This document shows positions 15,805 to 25,453 of a stretch of 64,000 bases of DNA, piece by piece (positions within the stretch are counted from its first letter, which is position 1; each line of letters begins with the position of its first letter). The stretch comes from Fermentimonas sp. (GTDB lineage: Bacteria; Bacteroidota; Bacteroidia; Bacteroidales; Dysgonomonadaceae). The translations under genes were made by a program, and so were the position numbers. A model generated the notes under the pieces. It was not told the DNA's origin, ran no database searches, and saw nothing but the letters and a program-made list of their open reading frames with translations. Location of the stretch: assembly GCA_015478775.1 (NCBI GenBank), contig JADMKP010000008.1, positions 1-64,000 of the forward strand, read 5' to 3'.

Positions 15805-18597
15805 TTATAGTTTTTCCTTTAAAAAACGACCGGTATGCGAGTCTCCGCACATTGTAATTTGCTCGGGAGTGCCTTCACAAACAATATAGCCTCCGGCTTT
15901 ACCTCCCTCGGGACCAATATCAATTATATAATCGGCACATTTTATTACATCCATGTTGTGTTCAATTATTATAATGGTGTGGCCGCGATCGATAAGCGAG
16001 TTAAATGCTTTTAGCAATGTTTTAATATCATGAAAATGAAGTCCGGTGGTTGGCTCGTCAAATATAAAAATGGTTGGTTTTGCTTTCTCTTCACCTAAGT
16101 TAAAAGCTAATTTCACACGCTGGTTTTCTCCACCCGACAGGGTAGAGGAGGGCTGTCCCAGTTTTATATACCCCAACCCCACATCTTGCAGAGGTTGTGT
16201 TTTTTTTGCTATCTTCTTTTCTGTAGTTCCTTTTTTGGAGCCGAAAAACTCAACTGCCTCTGTTACGGTCATTTCTAGTATGTCGTGAATGTTTAGTCCT
16301 TCATACTCAACCTCTAGCACCTCTGGCGAGAATCGCTTGCCGTGACATGATTCGCACTCCAGCTTAATATCAGCCATAAACTGCATCTCGATGGTAATGG
16401 TGCCATCGCCCTTGCACTCTTCACATCTGCCCCCCTCTACGTTAAATGAAAAGTATGCAGGTGTAAAATTCAACTGCTTTGATAGTGGTTGATCGGCATA
16501 TAGTTTTCTTATTTCATCATATGCCTTAAGATATGTTACAGGGTTTGAACGTGATGATTTGCCAAGTGGGTTTTGATCAACAAACTCAATTGCTTCAACC
16601 AGTTTAATATCACCGGAGATACCATTAAATTCTGCTCTCTCCAACGCTGTACCTTTATATTCATGTTGCAGTGCATTATAGAAGATATCATTTACAAGAG
16701 ATGATTTGCCAGATCCACTTACGCCTGTTACCACTGTCATTATATTAAGAGGAAATTTAACATCAATATTTTTCAGATTATTATGTCTGGCACCTTTAAC
16801 TTCTATATAATTATTCCATTTGCGACGGGTTGCAGGAACTTCAATCTGCTCCTCGCCTATAAGGTATTTTACAGTATAACTATCGCTATTTTTCTCAAGC
16901 TCCGATACAACGCCTTGATACATTACCTCTCCACCAAATCTTCCGGCTTTAGGTCCAATGTCGATAATATAGTCCGCAGCTCTTATAATTTCTTCGTCAT
17001 GCTCCACAACAATAACAGTATTGCCAATATTCTTAAGTTCAATCAGAACTTGAATAAGCAGGTTTGTATCACGAGAATGGAGGCCTATACTTGGTTCATC
17101 TAAAATATATAAAGAGCCTACTAAGCTGCTTCCAAGAGAGGAAACCAAATTGATGCGCTGACTTTCACCTCCCGATAATGTGTTTGATAAACGGTTGAGA
17201 GTAAGGTAACTCAATCCCACATCGAGTAAGAATTGAAGTCGACTGTTTATCTCAGTGAGCAATCTCTTTGCAATAACGGCTTCTGTTTCATCCAACTTGA
17301 GGTTATAAAAAAAAGCTCGAAGCTCAGAAATGGGCAATACAACCAGCTCGGTTATTGATTTACCAGCAACCTTTACATACAAAGCTTCGGGTTTAAGTCG
17401 CGCTCCTTTACACAATGAGCAGTCTGTTTTGCCCCTGTATCGTGCCAGCATAACACGGTTTTGAATCTTGTATAGATTTTTTTCGAGCATCTCAAAGAAA
17501 TAGTTGATGCCGTATATATCATGTTCGTGCCTTCCATTCCAAAGTATGTCTTTTTCTTCTTCATTTAAATCATAATAGGCACGATGTATAGGAAAATCTA
17601 CCTTATACGCGTTGTTCACAAAGTATTGTCTCCACTCGCTCATTTTTTCGCCTTTCCAGCACTTAACACATTCTTCCTGTACGGAAAGACTTTTATCGGG
17701 AATTACCAGATTGTCATCAATGCCTACTACTTTGCCGAAGCCTTCACATTTGGGGCATGCACCTGCAGGGCTATTGAAATTAAACATCATCTCACTAGGC
17801 TCTTCAAAGATTATTCCATCTGCCTCAAATTTGTTTGAAAAAGAAAAAGTTTCTATTCCCTTTTCCCCCCAGAACCTTATTATACACTCACCATCACCCT
17901 CGTGAAATGCCGTTTCAACAGAATCAGATAATCTATTTACCGTAGATTTATCAGTAGAGCAGGAGAGGCGGTCTATAACAAGTAAAACTTCTTCATCAGA
18001 AGGAAACTCTTCTAGTTCCAAAAACTCATCGATTCTATAAAACTGCTCACCAACGTCAACACGAGTAAAGCCTTCTTTCAGAAGAATTTCAAGCTGTTCT
18101 CTTAGGTTTCTATTGTTACGTAATTGAACATGAGAAAGCACTGCCAAACGAGTTCCCTCTCTGTACTCGTTCATTTTATCAATTACATCTTTTACATAAT
18201 GACGTTTTACTTCCATTCCCGAAATAGGAGAGATTGTTTTTCCTATTCTGGCATACAGTAGTCTCAGATACTCATATATCTCGGTAGATGTGCCCACGGT
18301 GGAGCGTGGATTGCGAGATGTGGTTTTCTGCTCAATTGCAATTGCAGGTGGGATACCTCTGATATAATCAGCCTCGGGCTTATTCATTCGGCCTAAAAAC
18401 TGGCGTGCGTATGCTGATAGACTTTCAACATATCTACGCTGGCCTTCGGCATATAGTGTGTCGAATGCTAATGATGATTTACCTGAGCCCGAAAGCCCTG
18501 TTATAACTGTAAATGTATTTCGTGGTATGCTCACATCAATATTTTTGAGATTATTAACGCGTGCACCTTTTATTTCTATCAGCTTGTGATTGCTCAT
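15805..18597 (-). CDS. uvrA: Excinuclease ABC subunit A
   Basis: DNA-damage sensor of nucleotide excision repair; a dimeric ABC ATPase that loads UvrB. The 930-residue protein has two ABC modules, with Walker [13 protein letters not shown] near residue 33 and [10 protein letters not shown] near 620, and two signature motifs (TLSGGESQR and TLSGGENQR). Zinc-binding CxxC pairs are visible in [18 protein letters not shown] and [16 protein letters not shown]. Length is normal. It stands alone, convergent with the DUF2752 gene and divergent from the antiporter. A -7 box lies at 18632-18639. No LexA-type site is obvious. Confidence 0.97.
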   Translation of the reverse strand: MSNHKLIEIKGARVNNLKNIDVSIPRNTFTVITGLSGSGKSSLAFDTLYAEGQRRYVESLSAYARQFLGRMNKPEADYIRGIPPAIAIEQKTTSRNPRSTVGTSTEIYEYLRLLYARIGKTISPISGMEVKRHYVKDVIDKMNEYREGTRLAVLSHVQLRNNRNLREQLEILLKEGFTRVDVGEQFYRIDEFLELEEFPSDEEVLLVIDRLSCSTDKSTVNRLSDSVETAFHEGDGECIIRFWGEKGIETFSFSNKFEADGIIFEEPSEMMFNFNSPAGACPKCEGFGKVVGIDDNLVIPDKSLSVQEECVKCWKGEKMSEWRQYFVNNAYKVDFPIHRAYYDLNEEEKDILWNGRHEHDIYGINYFFEMLEKNLYKIQNRVMLARYRGKTDCSLCKGARLKPEALYVKVAGKSITELVVLPISELRAFFYNLKLDETEAVIAKRLLTEINSRLQFLLDVGLSYLTLNRLSNTLSGGESQRINLVSSLGSSLVGSLYILDEPSIGLHSRDTNLLIQVLIELKNIGNTVIVVEHDEEIIRAADYIIDIGPKAGRFGGEVMYQGVVSELEKNSDSYTVKYLIGEEQIEVPATRRKWNNYIEVKGARHNNLKNIDVKFPLNIMTVVTGVSGSGKSSLVNDIFYNALQHEYKGTALERAEFNGISGDIKLVEAIEFVDQNPLGKSSRSNPVTYLKAYDEIRKLYADQPLSKQLNFTPAYFSFNVEGGRCEECKGDGTITIEMQFMADIKLECESCHGKRFSPEVLEVEYEGLNIHDILEMTVTEAVEFFGSKKGTTEKKIAKKTQPLQDVGLGYIKLGQPSSTLSGGENQRVKLAFNLGEEKAKPTIFIFDEPTTGLHFHDIKTLLKAFNSLIDRGHTIIIIEHNMDVIKCADYIIDIGPEGGKAGGYIVCEGTPEQITMCGDSHTGRFLKEKL

Positions 18598-18631
18598 AAC
18601 TTAAACAGATCTTTTCGTAAAATGTAACTTG

Positions 18632-18639
18632 CAAAGATA
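18632..18639 (-). promoter_or_regulatory. Promoter -7 box of uvrA
   Basis: Minus-strand TATCTTTG, followed by C, is a strong match to TAnnTTTG, 35 bp before the uvrA start. Confidence 0.5.
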
Positions 18640-18697
18640 ATCACTTTACACTCTCTAAAAAAGAGGGTTGCTATCAAATAAATCAAAATATTTTATA

Positions 18698-18705
18698 TAT
18701 TTTTG
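18698..18705 (+). promoter_or_regulatory. Promoter -7 box of the Kef-type antiporter
   Basis: TATTTTTG matches TAnnTTTG, 60 bp before the ATG at 18765. Confidence 0.42.
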
Positions 18706-18764
18706 TTCTTAAGTCAGCTAATTGCGCTTCCCGTATATAATTGGGAACACAAAAAGAGATAAAA

Positions 18765-20834
18765 ATGATCAATTTCCTTTCCATATCATTGAGTGAGTTT
18801 ACACTACCGATTCATAACCCGGTTCTAATATTTGCAATTCTTCTGTTTATAATTCTTATTGCCCCTATAATGCTTAAACGCTTTAATGTACCAAGTATTA
18901 TAGGTTGGATTATTGCCGGTGTTATTGTTGGACCTTACGGAATAGGTTTGATAGATAGTGCAAATGCCGGTGTAGACATGTTCTCAACAATTGGTCTGCT
19001 GTATATTATGTTTATAGTGGGACTGGAACTCGATTTTAATGAATTTATTCAGAACAGAAATAAGAGTATAACATTTGGTTTTTATACCTTCATTCTGCCT
19101 TTACTTATAGGTTTTCCTGTGTGTTACTACCTTCTTGGATATGACGTAAACGCCAGCCTTATAACTGCAAGTATGTTTTCAACTCATACTCTTGTGGCTT
19201 ACCCAATTGTTAGTCGTTTGGGTATTTCTAGAAATCAGGCTGTTGCAATAACTGTGGGAGGAACTATACTTACAGATACTGCAGTGCTTATTATTTTGGC
19301 GCTGATACTTTCAAATAGCGATGGAGGATTAAATCTTTTCTTCCTGTTGAGGCTGCTACTCTCTTTGAGCTTGTTTTCGGTGTTTATCTTTGTATTAGTT
19401 CCACGTATAGCCAAGTGGTTCTTTAAGAGTGCCGACTCAGAAAAGTACACCAACTTTATATTTGTTCTTTTTGTTGTGTTCTTATCTGGCTTTCTTGTTG
19501 AAGTTGGAGGTATAGAACCAATTATTGGAGCATTTGCTGCTGGATTGGCATTAAATCGTCTCATACCTCACTCTTCTGCTTTGATGAACCGTATTGAATT
19601 CTTCGGAAATGCACTGTTTATACCAATTTTTCTTATTTCGGTGGGAATGCTGGTAGATCTTTCAATTGTATTTAATGGCCCAAGAACCCTTATAGTGGCA
19701 GTTACGCTAACTTTAGTTGCACTTTCGGGTAAGTGGCTTGCTGCATATGCTACACAAAAAACATTTAAATATTCGGTTATACAAAGAGATTTGATTTTCG
19801 GTCTAAGTAGTTCACATGCTGCAGCCACACTTGCAATTATTCTTGTTGGGTATAGAGCCGGAATCATTGATGAGTATATATTAAACGGAACTATCATTCT
19901 TATTTTAATTACTTGCTTAATAGCAACTTTATTTACTCAAAAGGCGGCCAAAAAAATTGCAATTAGTGAAGAAGACGAACCACTTACACCGGCAGTGATG
20001 GGCGATTTTGCTCAGGAGAAGATATTAGTGCCTATTGCCAACCCCTCAAATATTGGTTACCACGTTGAACTTGCACTTTTACTGAAAGATAAGAAATCGG
20101 TAAATTCAATTTCACTTTTAGGTGTTTTACCCAATAATGAGGAGGCCGAAAGGAATATTGTAAGCTTCAGGAAACAATTGCAGGAGTTTATTTCTACTGC
20201 AACTGCTGCCGAGGTTAATGTAGATATTATCACAACTATAGATCATAACCCATCAGATGGTATTGTAAGAATTGCACGTGAAACAATGACAGATCTGGTT
20301 GTCCTTGGCTGGCCCGGTAAAACAGCTCTATGGGATAAGATACTTGGTGAAAAGATGAATCTGATTGTTAAGAATCTAGATAAGAATATGTTTATTTGCC
20401 ACGTAGAGCAAAAACTATTAACACATAAACGAATTGTTGTGCTTTCTCCACCTTTGGCGGAAAAAGAGTTCGGGTTTGCACTATGGGTAAATAAAATATC
20501 TAAACTATCGTCGGAGTTATCCATTCCAATTTTACATCTAGGTGATCCTGAGACTCAAAATGTTCTATTGAAACAGAAAAAAGCAGGTAGTAGTACGTTT
20601 GTGCCATTTACCGACTGGGAGAGCCCTATGACTTTTTGCGATCAGGTAAAAGAGGATGATCTTATTGTATTAATTTCTGCACATGTTGGATATATATCTC
20701 ATATTCCAATATTAGAAAACTTGCCATCAAAAATCGAAAATCGATTCCCTAATCACAGTCGCATTGTTATCTATCCTAAGCAATATGTGGCCGATGATCT
20801 CCTCGGAACCGAAGACTTTATTTTTATGCCTTAA
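18765..20834 (+). CDS. Kef/CPA2-type cation:proton antiporter with Usp-like C-terminus
   Basis: Inner-membrane monovalent cation/proton antiporter. About the first 395 residues form the Na_H_Exchanger (CPA2) fold with 12 or so hydrophobic segments, including the conserved VPSIIGWIIAGVIVGPYG opening and GGIEPIIGAFAAGLALNR. The remaining 290 residues are soluble and look like two universal-stress-protein-type domains (starting EKILVPIANPSN and HKRIVVLSPPLA), likely a cytosolic regulatory unit. I prefer ATG 18765 (MINFLSISL) over a TTG eight codons upstream. The transported ion (K+ or Na+) is not decidable. Monocistronic or followed by the GHL10 gene at a 62-bp gap. Confidence 0.9.
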   Translation: MINFLSISLSEFTLPIHNPVLIFAILLFIILIAPIMLKRFNVPSIIGWIIAGVIVGPYGIGLIDSANAGVDMFSTIGLLYIMFIVGLELDFNEFIQNRNKSITFGFYTFILPLLIGFPVCYYLLGYDVNASLITASMFSTHTLVAYPIVSRLGISRNQAVAITVGGTILTDTAVLIILALILSNSDGGLNLFFLLRLLLSLSLFSVFIFVLVPRIAKWFFKSADSEKYTNFIFVLFVVFLSGFLVEVGGIEPIIGAFAAGLALNRLIPHSSALMNRIEFFGNALFIPIFLISVGMLVDLSIVFNGPRTLIVAVTLTLVALSGKWLAAYATQKTFKYSVIQRDLIFGLSSSHAAATLAIILVGYRAGIIDEYILNGTIILILITCLIATLFTQKAAKKIAISEEDEPLTPAVMGDFAQEKILVPIANPSNIGYHVELALLLKDKKSVNSISLLGVLPNNEEAERNIVSFRKQLQEFISTATAAEVNVDIITTIDHNPSDGIVRIARETMTDLVVLGWPGKTALWDKILGEKMNLIVKNLDKNMFICHVEQKLLTHKRIVVLSPPLAEKEFGFALWVNKISKLSSELSIPILHLGDPETQNVLLKQKKAGSSTFVPFTDWESPMTFCDQVKEDDLIVLISAHVGYISHIPILENLPSKIENRFPNHSRIVIYPKQYVADDLLGTEDFIFMP

Positions 20835-20896
20835 ATCGATTAATCATTTTCAAATATAATTCATAAAATTTTTAGTAATTGCCTCTTAACTTAATT

Positions 20897-22414
20897 ATGG
20901 ACAAACTTAAGTTTCTGTTTTTTTTAATTTTTATTACAATTATAGCCTCTTGTGGCTCTTCCAAAACGGCTTTAACACATCGTCCCGATGCAACTCCAAA
21001 AAGGGAGTTCCGGGGTGCGTGGATACAAACTGTTGGTCAGTCGCGCTACTATCAAATGAACAGCTCTGCTATGAAGCACTATCTGTCTGAGATGGTAAGA
21101 AAGCTTGATGATGCAGGAGTTAACGCAGTAATCTTTCAGATACGCCCCGAAGCAGATGCTTTTTTTAAGTCCAATCTTGAGCCATGGAGCAGATATCTAA
21201 CTGGTATTCAGGGTAAATCGCCGGATGACCCCAATTTTGATCCATTAGCTTTTATTATTGAAGAGTGTCATAAGCGAGGTATGGAATTGCATGCATGGCT
21301 AAACCCTTATAGAGTGAAAACCAGTATGAGCAATGTGCTAGCAGCGGATCATATTTATTATAGATACCCCGAGCGTTTTGTACAATATGGTAATCAATTG
21401 TTTTTTGATCCGGGGCTTCCCGAAAACAGAGCATATATATGTGATGTTGTAAGGGATATAGTATCTAGGTACGATGTGGATGCAATTCATATGGATGATT
21501 ATTTCTATCCATATCCAATTGCCGGTCAGTCGTTCCCCGATGATAAAAGTTTTAATATGTTTGCTGCTTCACAGGGCTTTTCTCATTCGCAAAGGGGAGA
21601 TTGGAGAAGAAACAATGTAAATCTCCTAATTCAGCAGCTTAAATTAACCATTGCAGGTACAAAACCTTGGGTGCGATTCGGAATTAGTCCCTTTGGCATA
21701 TATCGCAACAAAAGGAACGACAGTGGAGGAAGTGAGACTAATGGTTTGCAAAATTATGACGACCTGTATGCGGATATCAAACTATGGGTAGAAAAAGGGT
21801 GGATAGACTATAACCTCCCTCAGCTATATTGGGAGATTGGGCATAATGCTGCAGATTATACCACTCTACTGCATTGGTGGAATGCAAATAATTTTGAGCA
21901 ACATTTATACATTGGACAAGATCTGAAAAGGAGTATAGATAGGAATGAGCTGGGCATAAAAATTAAACAATCGCGTGAAATGTCATTTGTGCATGGCAAC
22001 TGCTATTGGTATGGCTACCAGATTCTTGATAATTTTGAAGGTGTTGCACAGATGCTAAAGAGTGATATACACCAATCTAAAGCATTGATTCCTGCATATA
22101 CTCATCTGCACAAAGGTGTGCCCGAGAGAGTTAAGAAGCTCACTAATGTTTTTACAGAAGATATGCATTTTCTTACATGGCAGCATAATGGAGATAAGCA
22201 TAATCCAGTGACAGCTCAGAAGTTTGTAGTTTATCGTTTTAGAGATGGTGAGAAAATTGATTTAAGAAATGCAGATAATATATTATCGGTTACACCCGAA
22301 AATTTCTTTGTCCTTCCTTACGAAGGTGGAAATAGAAGATATACGTATGTTGTAACATCTTTAGATGCTTTTGGAAATGAATCGAAAGAGAGAAAAATAA
22401 AAGTTAGGTTATAA
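20897..22414 (+). CDS. GHL10-family glycosyl hydrolase-like lipoprotein (YddW/DigH type)
   Basis: Exported lipoprotein: lipobox IIASC gives lipidated C19. The body (about 40-420) is the GHL10/DUF187 TIM-barrel: REFRGAWIQTVGQS opening, VIFQIRPEADAFF, HAWLNPYR and AIHMDDYFYPYP, where the acidic pair DD is a likely active-site element. A C-terminal fibronectin-like segment (about 425-505) follows. E. coli DigH of this family cuts peptide-free glycan strands of peptidoglycan, so a cell-wall role is the best guess. The start is the ATG at 20897; a TTG six codons earlier is less likely. Confidence 0.87.
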   Translation: MDKLKFLFFLIFITIIASCGSSKTALTHRPDATPKREFRGAWIQTVGQSRYYQMNSSAMKHYLSEMVRKLDDAGVNAVIFQIRPEADAFFKSNLEPWSRYLTGIQGKSPDDPNFDPLAFIIEECHKRGMELHAWLNPYRVKTSMSNVLAADHIYYRYPERFVQYGNQLFFDPGLPENRAYICDVVRDIVSRYDVDAIHMDDYFYPYPIAGQSFPDDKSFNMFAASQGFSHSQRGDWRRNNVNLLIQQLKLTIAGTKPWVRFGISPFGIYRNKRNDSGGSETNGLQNYDDLYADIKLWVEKGWIDYNLPQLYWEIGHNAADYTTLLHWWNANNFEQHLYIGQDLKRSIDRNELGIKIKQSREMSFVHGNCYWYGYQILDNFEGVAQMLKSDIHQSKALIPAYTHLHKGVPERVKKLTNVFTEDMHFLTWQHNGDKHNPVTAQKFVVYRFRDGEKIDLRNADNILSVTPENFFVLPYEGGNRRYTYVVTSLDAFGNESKERKIKVRL

Positions 22415-22425
22415 CTCAAAAAGAG

Positions 22426-22433
22426 TATCTTTG
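22426..22433 (+). promoter_or_regulatory. Promoter -7 box of the RlmL-like gene
   Basis: TATCTTTG followed by CA, 47 bp before the ATG at 22481 and 11 bp after the previous stop. Confidence 0.5.
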
Positions 22434-22480
22434 CACCATAAAATACATTACGGTTTTATTATAAGGGTTATTAGAAAAAG

Positions 22481-24328
22481 ATGGAAGAGAACGATATCAA
22501 AGACGATGTGAATGCGGTGGAATTAGTTAATGGCGAATTCCCAATGATTGCCAAAACAATGGCTGAACTTGAAGATGTGCTGGCCGAAGAGCTTATTGAA
22601 TTAGGGGCTAATAATGTGGAAATTGGGACTCGCATGGTATCGTTTACCGGAGACAAAGCACTTTTGTATAAAACAAATTTGCATTGTCGCACAGCTTCGC
22701 GCATACTTAAACCCATTTATAATTTCAAGGCAGAGACTGCAGATGAGGTTTATGAAGCAATTAAATTGCTGAACTGGGACGATTACTTATCGTTAGATAA
22801 AACATTCTCAATTGACGCTGTTGTTTTCTCGCATATATTCACACACTCTAAGTTTGTGGCATATAAAGTAAAAGATGCAATTGCCGATTGGTTTGTGGAG
22901 AAATATACTAAGCGTCCATCGGTTAGTGTGTCTAATCCGGATCTAATTTTTAACATTCATATTTCTCATAACAAGTGTACACTGTCTCTCGATAGCTCGG
23001 GTGAATCTTTGCATAAAAGAGGTTATAGAGTAGATCAAACTGAGGCTCCGTTAAGTGAAGTGCTGGCTGCCGGAATGATACTTAAATCGGGCTGGCGTGG
23101 CGAGTCGGCTTTCTTAGATCCAATGTGCGGATCTGGAACTATTCTTATTGAGGCTGCTATGATAGCTCTTGGAATTCCTCCGGGTATTCACAGAAAAAAT
23201 TTCGCCTTTGAGAAGTGGAACGATTTTGATAGTGACCTTTTTAGTGATATATATAATGAGGATTCAGGATTAAGAGAATTAAAATTCCCTATAATTGGTT
23301 CTGATATATCCCCTAAAGCTATTTCTATATCTGAAAAAAATATTAAAAATGCAGGGCTAAAAAAATATATAGAGCTAAGTGTAAAACCTATTCAACAATA
23401 TACTGAAGCTCCTGCTAAGGAAGGTATAATAATTACAAATCCACCTTATGGAGAGCGAATTAAAGTTGAAGAGCTAGAAGGGCTTTATTCAATGATTGGT
23501 GAGCGACTTAAACATGTGTTCTCTGGTTTTAAAGCATATATTCTTAGTTATCATAAAGAGTCTTTTGATGCAATAGGACTAAAACATAATAGGCGTTTCT
23601 TTCTTTATAACGGTCCCCTTGAATGTGAAATGCGTGAATATGAGATTTTTGCTGGTAAGAGAAATGAGCAACCGAGAGATTCATCCTCTAGCTTAAAATC
23701 AAGCAGAAAAGATAGTTATCACAACGAAAGAAATTCGAAAGAAGGCTATCGCAGATCGGTGCGTAGTGAGAGAGAAGATAAACAATCGACTCCCAATTCG
23801 GACCGTCCAAGAAGTAACTGGAAGAGTGATGAATCGTATAATAAAAGAGAAGATAGAAGAGAACCAAGAGAGCGTAAATTTAGAGATTCTTCATCTGAAA
23901 GAGGAACAAGGTCTGGAGGTTCTAGAGATTCGTCAACTGAAAGGGGAACAAGTTCTGGCGGTTTTAGAGATTCTTCTGCTAAGAGAGAGCCAGGAGCCAG
24001 AAGTTATAGAGACTCATCTTCTGAAAGAGGTTCAGGAGCCAGAAGTTTTAGAGATTCTTCTTCCGAAAGGGAACCTCGTGAATTTAAATCAGATAATAAA
24101 AACTACAGAGACGGCAAAAGTACTGGAGGACGATCATTTGATGCCCGAAGTAAGGACCGCCCCGGTAAGCCTTTTAGAGAATCGGACAGAGATAGTTCTT
24201 CACGAAAGGATAATTTCAAAAAAGATGGCAACAAACGAGGTAATTACGATTCGCGTAAGCCCAACAATGAAGGCAGCAGTGGTAAGAATGTGCTTAAACT
24301 ACGTCGTGGTCCAAAAGATAAAGAGTAA
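22481..24328 (+). CDS. THUMP-domain RNA methyltransferase (RlmL-like) with repetitive Arg/Ser tail
   Basis: Residues 1-395 are a THUMP plus class I methyltransferase (RlmL/YpsC-like, N2-guanine of 23S rRNA in the E. coli relative). Visible motifs are FLDPMCGSGTILIEAAMIAL for SAM binding and the catalytic NPPYGERI. From about residue 397 to 615 the composition changes abruptly to Arg, Ser, Asp, Glu, Lys and Gly, without hydrophobic core. This tail holds five 14-residue repeats at 467-536. It is probably disordered and RNA-binding. Total length 615 is about 220 above the simple family members. The gene ends 12 bp from convergent menE, and its terminator lies inside menE. Confidence 0.88.
   Translation: MEENDIKDDVNAVELVNGEFPMIAKTMAELEDVLAEELIELGANNVEIGTRMVSFTGDKALLYKTNLHCRTASRILKPIYNFKAETADEVYEAIKLLNWDDYLSLDKTFSIDAVVFSHIFTHSKFVAYKVKDAIADWFVEKYTKRPSVSVSNPDLIFNIHISHNKCTLSLDSSGESLHKRGYRVDQTEAPLSEVLAAGMILKSGWRGESAFLDPMCGSGTILIEAAMIALGIPPGIHRKNFAFEKWNDFDSDLFSDIYNEDSGLRELKFPIIGSDISPKAISISEKNIKNAGLKKYIELSVKPIQQYTEAPAKEGIIITNPPYGERIKVEELEGLYSMIGERLKHVFSGFKAYILSYHKESFDAIGLKHNRRFFLYNGPLECEMREYEIFAGKRNEQPRDSSSSLKSSRKDSYHNERNSKEGYRRSVRSEREDKQSTPNSDRPRSNWKSDESYNKREDRREPRERKFRDSSSERGTRSGGSRDSSTERGTSSGGFRDSSAKREPGARSYRDSSSERGSGARSFRDSSSEREPREFKSDNKNYRDGKSTGGRSFDARSKDRPGKPFRESDRDSSSRKDNFKKDGNKRGNYDSRKPNNEGSSGKNVLKLRRGPKDKE
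23879..24088 (+). repeat. Five in-frame 42-bp repeats (14 residues each) in the RlmL-like tail
   Basis: The repeats read FRDSSSERGTRSGG, SRDSSTERGTSSGG, FRDSSAKREPGARS, YRDSSSERGSGARS and FRDSSSEREPREFK. The RDSS..R core is constant; the last six residues vary. Period is exactly 14 residues, so slippage can change copy number without a frameshift. Confidence 0.9.
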
Positions 24329-24340
24329 TATTTAATAAAC

Positions 24341-25453
24341 TCAGATTATATTCTCACTATAAGACCGTAAAGCAAGTTCTTTTATTGCTTTGCGGTCTTT
24401 TTTTCCACTATCGGTTATTGGTATTGCACTTACTGTAAAAAAATACTTTGGCTGATGGTACAGTGGTAATGCATTAAAACCCTCTTTAATTATTTCATCA
24501 AAATTATTTTGCAGTTTTTGGGACTCAACTAAAAGTACAATTGCTTCACCAAGTTTTGGGTGAGAAATAGATGTTATTGCAAAATTACTCTTAATGAATG
24601 GAGCCAATTGATGTTCAATATCCTCAATTTGAACCTTTATGCCTCCGGTGTTAATTATATTATCTATTCTTCCAAGTATCCTAAAACTGCCATCAGTGCT
24701 AATTTCGGCTATATCATTGGTAATTAATATTTCGTCTGAAATGTGTGGCGCATTTATTATCAAAGTTTGATTTTCAGAAAGTTTAAGGTCAATACCCCGT
24801 AGTGATTTATAATATAAGCTTGCATCTTTGCCATTAATCTTCCTCAATCCAATATGAGAAAGTGTTTCTGTCATTCCATATGTTGAATATATAGAATTAG
24901 GAAAATCTTTTAGTGCTTCTTCTAATTCACTGTCTATTGATCCTCCACCAATTATAATATTCTTTATCCTAGACATTCTATATCTTTCTATAGTTGTTGA
25001 AAGTGAGTTGTACACCTGTAGGGGGATCATTGCTGCGAAGTCAAAGGATATTTGTGTGGAGTCAAAAGATTTTGTAGTGTCCAAAAGAGGATGGCCAGAA
25101 ACTTCAACTGGATATAGGTTCATTCCACTATATATTGCGCGCACAATCATCATCTTACCTGCTATATAATCGGTTGAAAGACATAAAAGTGCTTTGTCAT
25201 TTTTGTTTAGATTAAAGAAACGGCATGTCATGACTGCACTTTGCAGCATCTGACTTTTACGTACTACAATCTTTTTAGGTTTTCCAGTTGAGCCAGAAGT
25301 AAATAAACTAATTGTTTCATCTGGCGAGAACCACTCCTTAAGAAACAGATAGAGTTTTTGGTGAACAGAACTTTTTTTAAAAAATAAAAGCAAATGATTT
25401 GAACTGAAATCTTCAGCTTCAAAAATTCTACTTTCAATCTGTATTTTATTCAT
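24341..25453 (-). CDS. menE: o-Succinylbenzoate-CoA ligase
   Basis: ATP-dependent acyl-CoA ligase activating o-succinylbenzoate for MenB. The 370-residue protein is short for the ANL superfamily but keeps the phosphate loop SLFTSGSTGKPKK, the SxYGMTE adenylate motif (STYGMTETLSH), the RIDNIINTGGIK hinge and the C-terminal catalytic lysine region DSGKKDRKAI. It overlaps menC by 8 bp and ends the men operon. Its last codons contain the terminator hairpin that serves the convergent RlmL-like gene (24361-24404). Confidence 0.92.
   Translation of the reverse strand: MNKIQIESRIFEAEDFSSNHLLLFFKKSSVHQKLYLFLKEWFSPDETISLFTSGSTGKPKKIVVRKSQMLQSAVMTCRFFNLNKNDKALLCLSTDYIAGKMMIVRAIYSGMNLYPVEVSGHPLLDTTKSFDSTQISFDFAAMIPLQVYNSLSTTIERYRMSRIKNIIIGGGSIDSELEEALKDFPNSIYSTYGMTETLSHIGLRKINGKDASLYYKSLRGIDLKLSENQTLIINAPHISDEILITNDIAEISTDGSFRILGRIDNIINTGGIKVQIEDIEHQLAPFIKSNFAITSISHPKLGEAIVLLVESQKLQNNFDEIIKEGFNALPLYHQPKYFFTVSAIPITDSGKKDRKAIKELALRSYSENII
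24361..24404 (+). terminator. Intrinsic terminator of the RlmL-like gene inside menE
   Basis: AAGACCGTAAAGCAA (24361-24375) pairs with 24385-24399 over 15 positions (one G-U) with a 9-nt loop and T tract to 24404. On the opposite strand the right arm encodes the conserved GKKDRKA lysine motif of MenE. Confidence 0.85.

Noticed and set aside
15771-15857. 28-codon frame starting [15 protein letters not shown]
   Set aside because: It runs into the antisense of the conserved uvrA 3' end and its C-terminal half is not membrane-like; weaker than the 44352 candidate.
23766-24335. 189-codon frame overlapping the RlmL-like tail in another frame
   Set aside because: Produced by the low-complexity repeats; Leu/Glu/Val repeats mirror the RDSS repeats, and it has no start context.
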